Made by a program: the position numbers and the translations under genes
Shown here: one piece after another, positions 46,009 to 54,639 of the stretch
How positions within the stretch are numbered: position 1 is the first letter of the stretch
Layout of the letters: every line of letters starts with the position of its first letter
Origin: JAVBLD01 sp031553705
GTDB lineage: Bacteria > Bacteroidota > Bacteroidia > Bacteroidales > Marinifilaceae
Assembly: GCA_031553705.1 (NCBI GenBank)
Contig: JAVBLD010000043.1
Location: 1 to 58,565, forward strand
Direction of reading: 5' to 3'
Length of the DNA stretch: 58,565 bases
The notes under the pieces: model-generated
The model's database searches: none
What the model was told of the DNA's origin: nothing
The model's input: the letters and a program-made list of their open reading frames with translations, nothing else

Positions 46009-46031
46009 ATAATGTTCGTTAAATCGCACTG

Positions 46032-46061
46032 CAAATATAAAAACAAATTTTTATATCCAAA
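46032..46061 (-). promoter_or_regulatory. Promoter of tRNA-Gly
   Basis: On the minus strand TTTG (46058-46061), an 18-nt spacer and TATATTTG (46032-46039). Both elements match the Bacteroidota consensus; the spacer is one nt short. The predicted start is about 20 nt before the mature tRNA. Confidence 0.65.
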
Positions 46062-46296
46062 GCTCTCTTTTATAAAAATTGACTTCCTCCCTTGCAAAAA
46101 ACCTCCTTCCGGCGTGATTTCTTTGCTATTTCGGTTGCCTTTTAATTTTATTACTTTACCTTTATACCTCGTTAACGGATCTAACATTGAAACCTATAAT
46201 AAACTTAGTATAAGACTAATGTATATTACCGGACAGTTCATTGACTTTATTAATAGATCCCAAACCGAAAAGAATACAACAATGCTATGTTAGGAT

Positions 46297-46959
46297 ATGA
46301 TTGAAGTCAGGAATGTAAAAAAAAGTTACGGCAAGCTACAGGTGCTAAAAGGGATTGATCTGATCGTCCCGGAAAAAAAAATCGTAACAATTGTCGGGGC
46401 CAGTGGAACGGGAAAAAGCACATTACTGCACATTTTGGGTACGTTGGACTATCCTGACAGCGGGGAGATCCTATACGATCATGTGAATATAGCGACTTAC
46501 TCGCCTAATAAGCTAGCCCATTTCAGAAATAACAATATCGGCTTCGTATTTCAATTTCATCACTTGCTTCCAGAATTCACAGCATTGGAAAATGTTTGTA
46601 TCCCAGCATGGATTAAAAAAAGGAAGAAAAAAGAGGTGGAAACAAGAGCATTAGAACTACTTGAACTGATGGGATTAAAAGAGAGAATCACCCATAAACC
46701 GAACGAGCTTTCAGGAGGAGAACAGCAACGAGTATCCGTAGCCCGGGCATTAATAAATAACCCTTGTGTTGTACTTGCCGACGAGCCGTCCGGTAATCTG
46801 GATTTCAAGACAAAACAGGAATTACATCGTCTCTTTTTCTCTCTCCGGGATGAACTGGGACAGACATTCGTTATTGTCACACACGATATGGAATTAGCGG
46901 AAATGTCCGATCAACAAATAAAATTAAGTGACGGGAAAATAACAGATTTTAATTTTTAG
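46297..46959 (+). CDS. lolD: LolD-type ABC transporter ATP-binding protein
   Basis: A 220-residue ABC ATPase with Walker A IVGASGTGKSTLLHIL, signature ELSGGEQQRVSVARAL, Walker B CVVLADEPSGNLD and H-loop FVIVTHDMELA. The LolD/MacB subfamily is indicated by length and the FQFHHLLPEFTALENV region. With LolC/LolE-type permeases it would release lipoproteins from the inner membrane, but no permease gene is adjacent. A lolA-like gene is at 57670. The FtsE/MacB family overlaps, so the LolD assignment is likely, not certain. Confidence 0.85.
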   Translation: MIEVRNVKKSYGKLQVLKGIDLIVPEKKIVTIVGASGTGKSTLLHILGTLDYPDSGEILYDHVNIATYSPNKLAHFRNNNIGFVFQFHHLLPEFTALENVCIPAWIKKRKKKEVETRALELLELMGLKERITHKPNELSGGEQQRVSVARALINNPCVVLADEPSGNLDFKTKQELHRLFFSLRDELGQTFVIVTHDMELAEMSDQQIKLSDGKITDFNF

Positions 46960-46962
46960 TTT

Positions 46963-46970
46963 TATCTTTG
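46963..46970 (+). promoter_or_regulatory. -7 element TATCTTTG upstream of the FKBP genes
   Basis: An exact match four nt after the lolD stop codon. It predicts a leader of about 105 nt for the first FKBP gene. No -33 consensus. Confidence 0.5.
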
Positions 46971-47080
46971 CGCATCTTTATTCAACAAAAGAAGCAAGAG
47001 TCCGAAATTTCAGAAAAACAAAAAATATGATAAGGAATAGACAATAAAGCAACCTTATCTTTTATCTTAACAAATTATAT

Positions 47081-47683
47081 ATGGAATATTCTAACGAACT
47101 TGATAAAGTCAGTTACTGCCTCGGCCTAAGTGTTGCCAGCAATCTAATCTCATCCGGAGTAACAACACTAAATGGCGAAGCATTTACTGATGCTATCGGT
47201 AGTGTATTTAGAGGAAAAACGCCGGAAATTACTCCGGATCAAGCCAATGATATACTACAGGCTTATTTCGAAAAGCTTCAGAAAAAGAGAGGGGAATCAT
47301 CAAAAATTGCCGGAGAAAAATTTCTCGCAGATAATAGAACCAAGGAAGGAGTAATTACCTTGACAAGCGGTTTACAATATAAAATATTAAAGCAGGGCCA
47401 AGGAGCGAAACCTAAAACGACCGACAGCGTAAAATGCCACTATGAAGGTCGGTTGACCAATGGAACTGTTTTTGATTCGTCTATTCGTCGGGGAGAACCG
47501 GCCGAATTTCCGGTAGAAGGCGTAATTGCCGGATGGGTAGAAGCGTTACAGCTTATGAATACCGGTTCAAAATGGCAATTATATATTCCTTATGAACTGG
47601 CTTACGGAGAGCATGGAGCAGGGCAGATGATAGGGCCATGCGAGGTTCTTATTTTTGATGTTGAGCTACTGGAAATTGTATAA
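47081..47683 (+). CDS. FKBP-type peptidyl-prolyl isomerase (FklB/Mip-like)
   Basis: 200 residues: N-terminal FKBP dimerisation domain (about 1-85, LDKVSYCLGLSVASNL), a linker helix, and a C-terminal FKBP catalytic domain (about 105-200) with VKCHYEGRLTNGTVFDSS, EFPVEGVIAGWVEALQLM and YIPYELAYGEHGAG. No signal peptide, so cytoplasmic as drawn. It catalyses proline isomerisation in folding. It is 54 nt upstream of a lipoprotein paralogue. Confidence 0.94.
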   Translation: MEYSNELDKVSYCLGLSVASNLISSGVTTLNGEAFTDAIGSVFRGKTPEITPDQANDILQAYFEKLQKKRGESSKIAGEKFLADNRTKEGVITLTSGLQYKILKQGQGAKPKTTDSVKCHYEGRLTNGTVFDSSIRRGEPAEFPVEGVIAGWVEALQLMNTGSKWQLYIPYELAYGEHGAGQMIGPCEVLIFDVELLEIV

Positions 47684-47737
47684 ACAGACTTATTGAATTT
47701 TCATTATATCCAGATAAACAATTAATAATTTTACACA

Positions 47738-48454
47738 ATGAATGCAACAAAATTACTTTTCATTTTAGCCATAGGTGCTATGGCTATGGGGTGTAACTGC
47801 GGTTCAATGACCCAGACCTCAACAACTCTTAAAACAGGTAACGACACAGCAAGCTTTTATATCGGATACATGTACGGAACAGGCTTGAAAAATATGGGTA
47901 TCAAGGATCCCAATATCAACGCTATCGTTGCCGGTATAAATTCAGCACTGCATGTAAAAGATTCTACCAAGAATCCGCAGGAAATGGAAATGTACCTGAA
48001 TCAGTATATGAATAAACTGGCTATGCTGAAAGCAGAAGAAAATATTAAAAAAGGAGCTGCCTTTATGAAGGAAAATGCTAAAAAAGCCGGCATAGATAGT
48101 TTAGAAGGAGGCATTCAATATAAAATAGAAAAAGAAGGTAACGGAGAGAAACCTCTTGAGACAGATGTTGTAAAAGTACATTACAAAGGAACTTTGCTCG
48201 ATGGTACCGAATTTGATTCTTCATACAAGAGAGGTGAGCCTGCAGAATTCCCGTTGAACAGGGTAATCCCCGGATGGACAAAAACTCTGCAACACATGCC
48301 TGTTGGTTCAAAATGGACTGTATATATTCCTGCTGACATGGCTTATGGCCCAAGAGGCGGTGGCCCGATCGGACCGAACGAAACACTTATTTTCGAAATC
48401 GAGTTACTTGAAATCGTAAAGCAGGATGCTACAGCAACAGAATCTGTAAAGTGA
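47738..48454 (+). CDS. FKBP-type peptidyl-prolyl isomerase, lipoprotein
   Basis: A 238-residue paralogue of the previous gene with a lipoprotein signal (AIGAMAMGC, Cys19). N-terminal FKBP domain at about 35-120, catalytic domain at about 135-230 (VKVHYKGTLLDGTEFDSS, FPLNRVIPGWTKTLQHM, YIPADMAYGPRGGG). The tandem pair therefore covers cytoplasm and envelope. A strong terminator follows. Confidence 0.94.
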   Translation: MNATKLLFILAIGAMAMGCNCGSMTQTSTTLKTGNDTASFYIGYMYGTGLKNMGIKDPNINAIVAGINSALHVKDSTKNPQEMEMYLNQYMNKLAMLKAEENIKKGAAFMKENAKKAGIDSLEGGIQYKIEKEGNGEKPLETDVVKVHYKGTLLDGTEFDSSYKRGEPAEFPLNRVIPGWTKTLQHMPVGSKWTVYIPADMAYGPRGGGPIGPNETLIFEIELLEIVKQDATATESVK

Positions 48455-48473
48455 TAAAGTTATAATAATCTGA

Positions 48474-48505
48474 AAAACAAGCTCAAGTTAATTGAGCTTG
48501 TTTTT
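48474..48505 (+). terminator. Intrinsic terminator after the FKBP pair
   Basis: AACAAGCTCAA pairs with TTGAGCTTGTT (11 bp) around a GTTAA loop, followed by TTT. A-T pairs extend the stem. It lies just before the DUF3127 gene. Confidence 0.9.
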
Positions 48506-48519
48506 AATTTATCATCATT

Positions 48520-48894
48520 ATGAATTACGAAATAAGCGGAAAACTCATTTTCAAAGAAGATACGCAACGTATCAGTGAGAAATTCCAGAAAAGAGAATTT
48601 GTGATAGAAGTGGAAAATGAGCGAAATTCTCAATGGAATGATTTTATTAAAGTGCAACTCATCCAGGACAGGTGTGATCTATTGGAAAACATTGCATTGA
48701 ACGAACAAGTAAAAGTATATTTTAACGTAAGAGGAAGAAAATGGGAAAACAACGGGCAGGTATCCTACTTTACCAACCTGGAAGGTTGGAGGATAGAAAA
48801 GCTACAGCCCCAAAGTCCCGGAAATGGACCTGTTCCCGAATACCGTATTGAAGACATCCCTCCGATGCCGGAAGCAGACGACCTTCCCTTCTGA
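48520..48894 (+). CDS. DUF3127 protein (OB-fold-like)
   Basis: A 124-residue cytoplasmic protein of the DUF3127 family: it starts YEISGKLIFKEDTQRISEKF and contains KREFVIEVENE and QWNDFIKVQLIQDRCDLL, then VYFNVRGRKWENNGQVSYF. Beta-rich with a C-terminal acidic tail ending MPEADDLPF, the kind of tip seen in single-stranded DNA-binding proteins. This supports an SSB-like OB fold, but DNA binding is not demonstrated. It begins directly after a terminator, with no obvious -7 element. Confidence 0.85.
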   Translation: MNYEISGKLIFKEDTQRISEKFQKREFVIEVENERNSQWNDFIKVQLIQDRCDLLENIALNEQVKVYFNVRGRKWENNGQVSYFTNLEGWRIEKLQPQSPGNGPVPEYRIEDIPPMPEADDLPF

Positions 48895-48910
48895 CAAATA
48901 AAGAATTGAA

Positions 48911-48938
48911 GGTGGAGAATGGCAAGAAGTTCTCCACC
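48911..48938. terminator. Hairpin between convergent DUF3127 and CvfB-like genes
   Basis: GGTGGAGAA (48911-48919) pairs exactly with TTCTCCACC (48930-48938) around a 10-nt loop. Tracts on both sides are only moderately T-rich, so it is a likely bidirectional terminator. Confidence 0.65.
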
Positions 48939-48950
48939 CTTAATTTAAAC

Positions 48951-49796
48951 CTATTCCGGTAGAGAAGCCAAACGGATTTCGTCCTCGTCTACTTCGATCA
49001 TCCCTTTTTTCAATAAGGCTCCGACTGCTTTTTTATAGTTCTTTTTACTGCAATCGAACAGATTATAAATTGTTTCCGGAGCACTCTTATCGGAAACATC
49101 GAGCGTTCCTCCATTATCTTGTATCTTATCCAAGATCAGTTTCGCAAGCTCGTCAATCTTTGCATATCCTGAAGGCTGAAGTGCAACATCTATCTTCTCA
49201 TCTTCGCGCACCTCTTTTATATATCCCTTTATCTTCTGGCCGATTTTCAGCGGTTGAAATATCTCTTTCTGATAAATAAGCCCCCAATGCAGACCATTAA
49301 TAATCACACTATATCCCAATGGAGACCTGCGGGCAATCAGTAAATCCACTTCTTGGTTCAATTCGTATGCCGACGGAACCTGATCGATATATTTTTCAAT
49401 CTTAGCAGTAGCCACAATCCGGTCTGTCGACTTATCCATATAAGCGTATACCAGATATGATTTCCCCACCTGCATCGGTTCCCGTTGCTCCCGGAAAGGC
49501 ACCAACAGGTCCTTCCGCAATCCCCAATCCAGAAATGCACCTATACGGTTTGTTGCCACAACTTTCACATACGAAAATTCCCCCACTGTAATATAAGGTT
49601 TCTCCGTTGTCGCAATAATACGGTCTTCCGAATCAAAGTAAATAAAGACTTTTATCTCATCATCCGGGAAACAATTGTCCGGAACGTACTCCTTCGGTAA
49701 AAGAATCTCTCCCCACTCCTCTCCATCCAAATAAAGGCCGAAATCCACAGCCTTTATCACGGTTAACACATTATATCTGCCAATTTCTATCATCAT
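48951..49796 (-). CDS. CvfB-like S1 RNA-binding protein
   Basis: 281 residues with several S1-type OB domains in tandem: EWGEILLPKEYVP, then YVKVVATNRIGAFLDWGLRKDLLVPF (split: VATNRIGAFLDWGL), then NGLHWGLIYQKEI. A winged-helix-like C-terminus (about 215-275) has FDCSKKNYKKAVGALLKKGMI. This matches CvfB (conserved virulence factor B) architecture. It binds RNA; the cellular role in Bacteroidota is unclear. The start may be the first or second of two Met codons. Confidence 0.9.
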   Translation of the reverse strand: MMIEIGRYNVLTVIKAVDFGLYLDGEEWGEILLPKEYVPDNCFPDDEIKVFIYFDSEDRIIATTEKPYITVGEFSYVKVVATNRIGAFLDWGLRKDLLVPFREQREPMQVGKSYLVYAYMDKSTDRIVATAKIEKYIDQVPSAYELNQEVDLLIARRSPLGYSVIINGLHWGLIYQKEIFQPLKIGQKIKGYIKEVREDEKIDVALQPSGYAKIDELAKLILDKIQDNGGTLDVSDKSAPETIYNLFDCSKKNYKKAVGALLKKGMIEVDEDEIRLASLPE

Positions 49797-49894
49797 TCAT
49801 ATTTTTCACAAAAGTACGTAAACTAAAAAATTAAAAACCGAAAATCAAAAACTATTTTTTGATCTTCAGTTTTGATGTTAAGGTTAAAAAAAAA

Positions 49895-52800
49895 TTATTT
49901 GAAGGCTTTCTCGGATAAACCCGGGCCACTCAATTTCAACTTATCAAAATATTCCGGTACATCCTTGCCTTGCAGCTTATCAACGTACATTTTAGCAATA
50001 TGCTGTGATAACATAAAGCCGTGTCCTCTCATCCCGATAAACAATCCAAGTTCGGGATCTACGACATAACGCGGTTCGACATAATATCCGGACCAGACGG
50101 CCTGTATCCCTACTCCCGCCAGATCAGGTACCCACTCTACAAACATTTCGCTTATGATCTCCAGAAACTCCTTTGTGCTTATTTTCAGATTTTTATCAAC
50201 GCGGATCGCATCTAATTTAGGTGAGGCGCAACCTATAATCTGTCCAGTGTTAGCCAACTGTTGACCATAAACCGCAGAAAATCCCTTATAATCCTGGCGG
50301 TCGATTAACATATTCAGATTCTGTCCCTTTACGCCGAGCATCGGTAAGCGGCGTGTAATAAAGGCCTGATGGCGCACAGCATACAGACCGGCATCAATAC
50401 CCATACTATCGCATATTTTGCCGGCGTTACTCCCCAGGGCATTGACAAAATGTTCGGCCCGGTACTCTATATACCGGTTATCATGTGTCAAAAGCAGCAC
50501 ACTGGTATATTTTCCCTCTTTGCATACCTCCACCACCCTACAATCCTCCAATACGGTACCACCCGCTGCAATACCGATATTCCGTACCAGATCGACCACC
50601 TTTCCAGGCGTTGACTGCCAGCAGTCCTCAGTAACCAAGGCCGAAATATACTTTTTAGGCTTCGGATTGAAATACGGAGAGATCCTGTCCCTGAATTGCT
50701 TAGGTGCTATCATCTCGGCTTTAGACCATGCCTGACTGGCTTCCAAGGCTTTATATGTAGTTTCGTCATGCGCAAAACTGACATACTGGATCGGTTTATA
50801 GTCTATATTCGAGAAGCCTTGCAGCTCTCTGAAAATATCATGATTCCGGTCTGCGATCTCTGCCAGCTCCGGCAATGAGAAGGCCGTCCGTCCGCCTCCG
50901 ATATTCCGCCAAGACGCTCCCCGGCCGGCATTTATCAATACCGGATTCATACCCGCTTCCGCCATGTAACGGAACAAGGCGCTCCCGGCAATTCCTCCAC
51001 CGGCAATCAAAACCCCCACCTCTATTTTCTTAAATGTCTCCCGGTTGGCAACGAGACAAACGTCTCCCTTAGAAGCCGGATAAAGTTCACCTAGCGTCAA
51101 TTGATTCGACAACGGGGCACGCGGAGTGGCATCCCCTGTAAGTTCAATGCCCCGGCTCCGTAAAGCGGCACGCAAACGGGGGATACAGCGCTTTCCACGA
51201 CATGGTCCCATTCCCAGGTGTGTCGTATGTTTAATCTCATCTATCGAAATAAAAGTACGATCTCCTACGATTCGTAATACCTCTTCCAGAGTTACATCAT
51301 CACAATGGCATATATAACTTACCCCTCTTTCGCTCTTTAACAGAGGCTTCTGGCTGATCGGTTCCGGATAGTTTTCTTTTATAATAAACCCTTTCACCCG
51401 TGTCATATTCTCCCCTTGAACAGTAGCCGATTTTACCCTTGCCACATTGGTTTTATTCGGCTTGCGCAATATCTTTTCAATAACGCCCTCCCCCAGCTTT
51501 TCGCCATTATTATTCACCAAAAATACTTCCTGACCTTCGGCAGCCTCGTATTCTATCGGTAGAAACAACTTCGACTTCTGGACATCGTACCCAAAAATAG
51601 CAAGCCCCGGGCACTGGTAGACACATTCCATACAACCAATACATTTATTATAATCAATTTCAGGAACGGAAATTGTCGACGATTTTGTAATAGCTCCATG
51701 AGGACAGGCAAACGAACAAGGGTTGCAGGCGAATCCATATAAACAATCGGCTTGCACAAAACCTCTCTTTAACATACGTTCCTTCCCGGGCAAACAAGGT
51801 TCGTCCAATATTTTAACAGGATGTTGCTGCGAATCGATATACTCTTTGGATAACAGCAGATAATCGTCATAATTGATTTTTATCCCTAAACTCATCATGA
51901 TCTGCATAGCCGTGTGTTTTCCTTTCAATACAGCACTTGTTCCTTCTCCAATCCTGATAGCGTCACCGGAAGCGAAACATTTCTCACCGAAAACCTCTTT
52001 TCCTTTTACCAGCAACTGATCGTCCGGTATCAAACCGGTGCAGATATTGATCACATCAATCCCTTCGATTATTTTTTCCGTACCGGGAACTGGCTTAAAA
52101 TTCTCGCACAAAGCAACAACCGCTCCGGTTATTCCGTCATGCTCTTTATTCGGGATAGCTTTCAACAGGATATGCGACGTCATAATCGGAATAGCAAGCC
52201 GCCTCACACGATTTGCCTGTACCGGAAAACCACCTTCTCTCGGCATCGCTTCGATGATCGCCTTTACATTTGCACCTGCCTGCATCAGCTGATACGACGT
52301 CAGGTAACCGATATTACCGGCTCCGACCGTCAACACATTTTTACCCAATAAGGTCAGTTCATTGTTCATCATTTTCTGTACCACTGCAGCAGTATATACC
52401 CCGGGCAGGTCGTCATTCTCAAAAGCCGGCATAAACGGTACCGCTCCGGTAGCGACAACCAGATAATCGGCATCTACATAAAACACCTCTTCGGTAACGA
52501 TATTTTTTATCGCCACTCTTTTTCCTTCCAGCAGATCCCACACTGTTGAGTCCAGGTAAATCCCATCCATCGTACCCCCGGCCAGATTCTTGGCAATATC
52601 GAATCCCCGCATACCGCCGAAACGTTTCTCTTTTTCAAAAAAGAAAAACTGATGGGTCTGCATCGTAAACTGTCCACCAATCTTATCATTATTATCAATA
52701 ACAATGTTGTCCACGCCGTACTTGTTAAGCTCTTCCCTTACAGCCAATCCGGCGGGACCCGCACCGATAATAACTACAGAAGTCCGCAATATTTTTCTTT

Positions 52801-53125
52801 TTTCAATCCGGGATACAGTTTCACTTTTAGTCATCATCTGCTCGTTTACCTCGCAAACCTCTTTCACTCCGTCCACTTTGGTTATACAAATTCTACGGAT
52901 TTTCCCGTCAACGAGCATTTCACAAGCCCCGCACTTACCGATTCCGCATGCCAATGACCTTTCCCGTCCATCCAGACTATGGCTATGTACCGTATATCCG
53001 GCTTGATGAAGAGCGGCAGCAATCGTGTACCCACACTCTCCGGTCACCTCTTTTCCATTATATTTAAATGTTACCTTATCCCTCATCGGGATCTCTAAAA
53101 CAGGGTGTTTTGTAATATTAGTCAT
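49895..53125 (-). CDS. Multi-cofactor amino-acid dehydrogenase fusion (HcnABC/opine-oxidase-like)
   Basis: A 1076-residue cytoplasmic flavoprotein that joins modules usually found as separate subunits. (1) [2Fe-2S] domain, Cys60/65/68/80. (2) FAD/NAD(P) disulfide-oxidoreductase-like domain, FAD motif VVIIGAGPAGLA (about 117-128) and a second GAGNIG motif near 268. (3) Two [4Fe-4S] motifs, Cys461/467/470/474 and Cys495/498/501/505. (4) BFD-like [2Fe-2S] site, Cys606/608/642/647. (5) A second FAD domain of the D-amino-acid-oxidase type from about 704. Such sets occur in HcnABC, opine and proline dehydrogenases. The substrate is probably an amino acid or secondary amine but cannot be named. Confidence 0.88.
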   Translation of the reverse strand: MTNITKHPVLEIPMRDKVTFKYNGKEVTGECGYTIAAALHQAGYTVHSHSLDGRERSLACGIGKCGACEMLVDGKIRRICITKVDGVKEVCEVNEQMMTKSETVSRIEKRKILRTSVVIIGAGPAGLAVREELNKYGVDNIVIDNNDKIGGQFTMQTHQFFFFEKEKRFGGMRGFDIAKNLAGGTMDGIYLDSTVWDLLEGKRVAIKNIVTEEVFYVDADYLVVATGAVPFMPAFENDDLPGVYTAAVVQKMMNNELTLLGKNVLTVGAGNIGYLTSYQLMQAGANVKAIIEAMPREGGFPVQANRVRRLAIPIMTSHILLKAIPNKEHDGITGAVVALCENFKPVPGTEKIIEGIDVINICTGLIPDDQLLVKGKEVFGEKCFASGDAIRIGEGTSAVLKGKHTAMQIMMSLGIKINYDDYLLLSKEYIDSQQHPVKILDEPCLPGKERMLKRGFVQADCLYGFACNPCSFACPHGAITKSSTISVPEIDYNKCIGCMECVYQCPGLAIFGYDVQKSKLFLPIEYEAAEGQEVFLVNNNGEKLGEGVIEKILRKPNKTNVARVKSATVQGENMTRVKGFIIKENYPEPISQKPLLKSERGVSYICHCDDVTLEEVLRIVGDRTFISIDEIKHTTHLGMGPCRGKRCIPRLRAALRSRGIELTGDATPRAPLSNQLTLGELYPASKGDVCLVANRETFKKIEVGVLIAGGGIAGSALFRYMAEAGMNPVLINAGRGASWRNIGGGRTAFSLPELAEIADRNHDIFRELQGFSNIDYKPIQYVSFAHDETTYKALEASQAWSKAEMIAPKQFRDRISPYFNPKPKKYISALVTEDCWQSTPGKVVDLVRNIGIAAGGTVLEDCRVVEVCKEGKYTSVLLLTHDNRYIEYRAEHFVNALGSNAGKICDSMGIDAGLYAVRHQAFITRRLPMLGVKGQNLNMLIDRQDYKGFSAVYGQQLANTGQIIGCASPKLDAIRVDKNLKISTKEFLEIISEMFVEWVPDLAGVGIQAVWSGYYVEPRYVVDPELGLFIGMRGHGFMLSQHIAKMYVDKLQGKDVPEYFDKLKLSGPGLSEKAFK

Positions 53126-53267
53126 ACCATTTTATTTTTTAATTTAATAACACACCAATCAGGATAGCACTCTCCTATTGCAATCAATGTATAATACACC
53201 ATGATAAACAAGCCGGAAAACCGGACTCATTCATCCTTGTTAATATGTTGCAAGATAATATGAAAGC

Positions 53268-53297
53268 AAAAAAAAAAAGCTGACTTTCGTCAACTTT
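53268..53297 (-). terminator. Intrinsic terminator after the 115-residue gene
   Basis: On the minus strand AAAGTTGAC-GAAA-GTCAGCTTT forms a 9-bp stem with a GAAA loop, followed by a run of T residues (about 11). It separates the small gene from the fusion dehydrogenase, so the latter needs its own promoter. Confidence 0.85.
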
Positions 53298-53334
53298 ATA
53301 TAAATCAAAATATGTTTTTTAGCACTTTAACATA

Positions 53335-53682
53335 TCAGCCTACTTTTGTAAACTCAAAGTAGCCGGATATGCCCTGTTCATCCGAACTGACTCCCCTGAT
53401 GGTTACATCGTTTATCAAAATGCCGAACCAACGATCCAGTTCATAATCAATCTGCTGTTCCGCATGGATAACATCAAACTCCACCGCCTCTATTCTAATC
53501 CGTTGTTCATCAATTTCTCCAATCAGAAATTCCTGTATCATATAAGGCTTTTCACCCCGTATTTTATCGGTAAACACGATCTTTCCGGACAATACATCGT
53601 CACTCTGGTCCAGATACAGTTCACCTTCCGCCACCCCATAGGCATAATTTTCAAAATATTTCCATTTCCCTGTCAGGTTCAT
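53335..53682 (-). CDS. Hypothetical beta-rich protein
   Basis: 115 residues with no signal peptide or TM segment; it starts MNLTGKWKYFENYAYGVAEG and alternates charged and hydrophobic residues in strand-like pattern (GELYLDQSDDVLSGKIVF, YMIQEFLIGEIDEQRIRI). The opening resembles lipocalin-like or bacterial calycin small proteins that begin with GxW. I do not recognise a named family. It has its own terminator and lies 34 nt downstream of mazG on the same strand, so it may share that transcript. Confidence 0.75.
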   Translation of the reverse strand: MNLTGKWKYFENYAYGVAEGELYLDQSDDVLSGKIVFTDKIRGEKPYMIQEFLIGEIDEQRIRIEAVEFDVIHAEQQIDYELDRWFGILINDVTIRGVSSDEQGISGYFEFTKVG

Positions 53683-53716
53683 GTTGTTTTTATATGTTAT
53701 TTATATTTGGATTACT

Positions 53717-54529
53717 CTATTTTTTTGCATTATCCGAATCATTCATTTTTACTTCCTGCCAGTACATTTCCATCTCTTCCAGACTCATTTCGGACAATAA
53801 TTTCCCCTGTTCTTCAGCTTTTTGTTCTATATACGTAAAACGGCGGATAAATTTTCGATTTGTTTTTTCCAGGGCATTCTCAGGGTTAATATGGTACAAA
53901 CGCGCCGCATTGATTATCGAAAATAAAAAATCGCCAAACTCCACCTCTATCTTCTCCTGGTCGCCGTCTTTCACTTCTGCTTCAAATTCGGCCAGTTCCT
54001 CCCGTACTTTATCCCAAACCTCCTGCTTTTGTTTCCAGTCAAACCCGACTCCCCTTGCTTTATCCTGTATCCTGTATGCCTTAACCAAAGCTGGCAATGA
54101 AACAGGTACGCCTTCCAACACCCGGTTTTTCCGCCCTTTTTCTTTTAACTTCAACTGCTCCCAGTTCTGGACGACTTCTTGGGCGTCCTTCACTTTTACA
54201 TCCCCATATATATGCGGATGCCTGTACTTGAGCTTCTCACATATCCCGTTCAATACATCCGTCATGTCAAACTCTCCTTTTTCGGTAGCTATCTGTGCAT
54301 AAAAAACGATATGCATCAACAGGTCCCCCAGTTCCTTCTTTATCTCCGGCATATCTTCATCAAGGATAGCGTCCCCAAGTTCATACATCTCTTCGATTGA
54401 CAACGGACGAAGCGATTCCATCGTCTGTTTCCGATCCCATGGACATCCGGTCCGCAAAGTCGCAATCACCTCCAATAACTCGACAAAAGCCTCTTTCTCC
54501 TTTTCAAAACTCATATTCCGTTTTTTCAA
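53717..54529 (-). CDS. mazG: Nucleoside triphosphate pyrophosphohydrolase MazG
   Basis: A 270-residue enzyme with two MazG domains. First: FVELLEVIATLRTGCPWDRKQT and EEMYELGDAILDEDMPEIKKELGDLL, split here as EEMYELGDAI and KKELGDLLMH (EExxE and ExxD metal motifs). Second: VREELAEFEAEV and EVEFGDFLFSIIN. It removes non-canonical or excess (d)NTPs, and affects ppGpp in some bacteria. Start at the first Met; MSFEKEKEAF five residues further is an alternative. Divergent from phoH. Confidence 0.95.
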   Translation of the reverse strand: MKKRNMSFEKEKEAFVELLEVIATLRTGCPWDRKQTMESLRPLSIEEMYELGDAILDEDMPEIKKELGDLLMHIVFYAQIATEKGEFDMTDVLNGICEKLKYRHPHIYGDVKVKDAQEVVQNWEQLKLKEKGRKNRVLEGVPVSLPALVKAYRIQDKARGVGFDWKQKQEVWDKVREELAEFEAEVKDGDQEKIEVEFGDFLFSIINAARLYHINPENALEKTNRKFIRRFTYIEQKAEEQGKLLSEMSLEEMEMYWQEVKMNDSDNAKK

Positions 54530-54639
54530 TAGACTACATGGCAGAAATAACCTCTCTAAAAATAGCTTGACAAATTCCGGTATAAACCATTTTTTTGCTA
54601 ATTTGCACCTGCAAAAATAGAAGTTTTATTTTAAGTTTC

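Noticed and set aside
45982..46293. 103-codon plus-strand frame before lolD
   Set aside because: It overlaps the tRNA-Gly gene and its promoter on the opposite strand; no conserved features.
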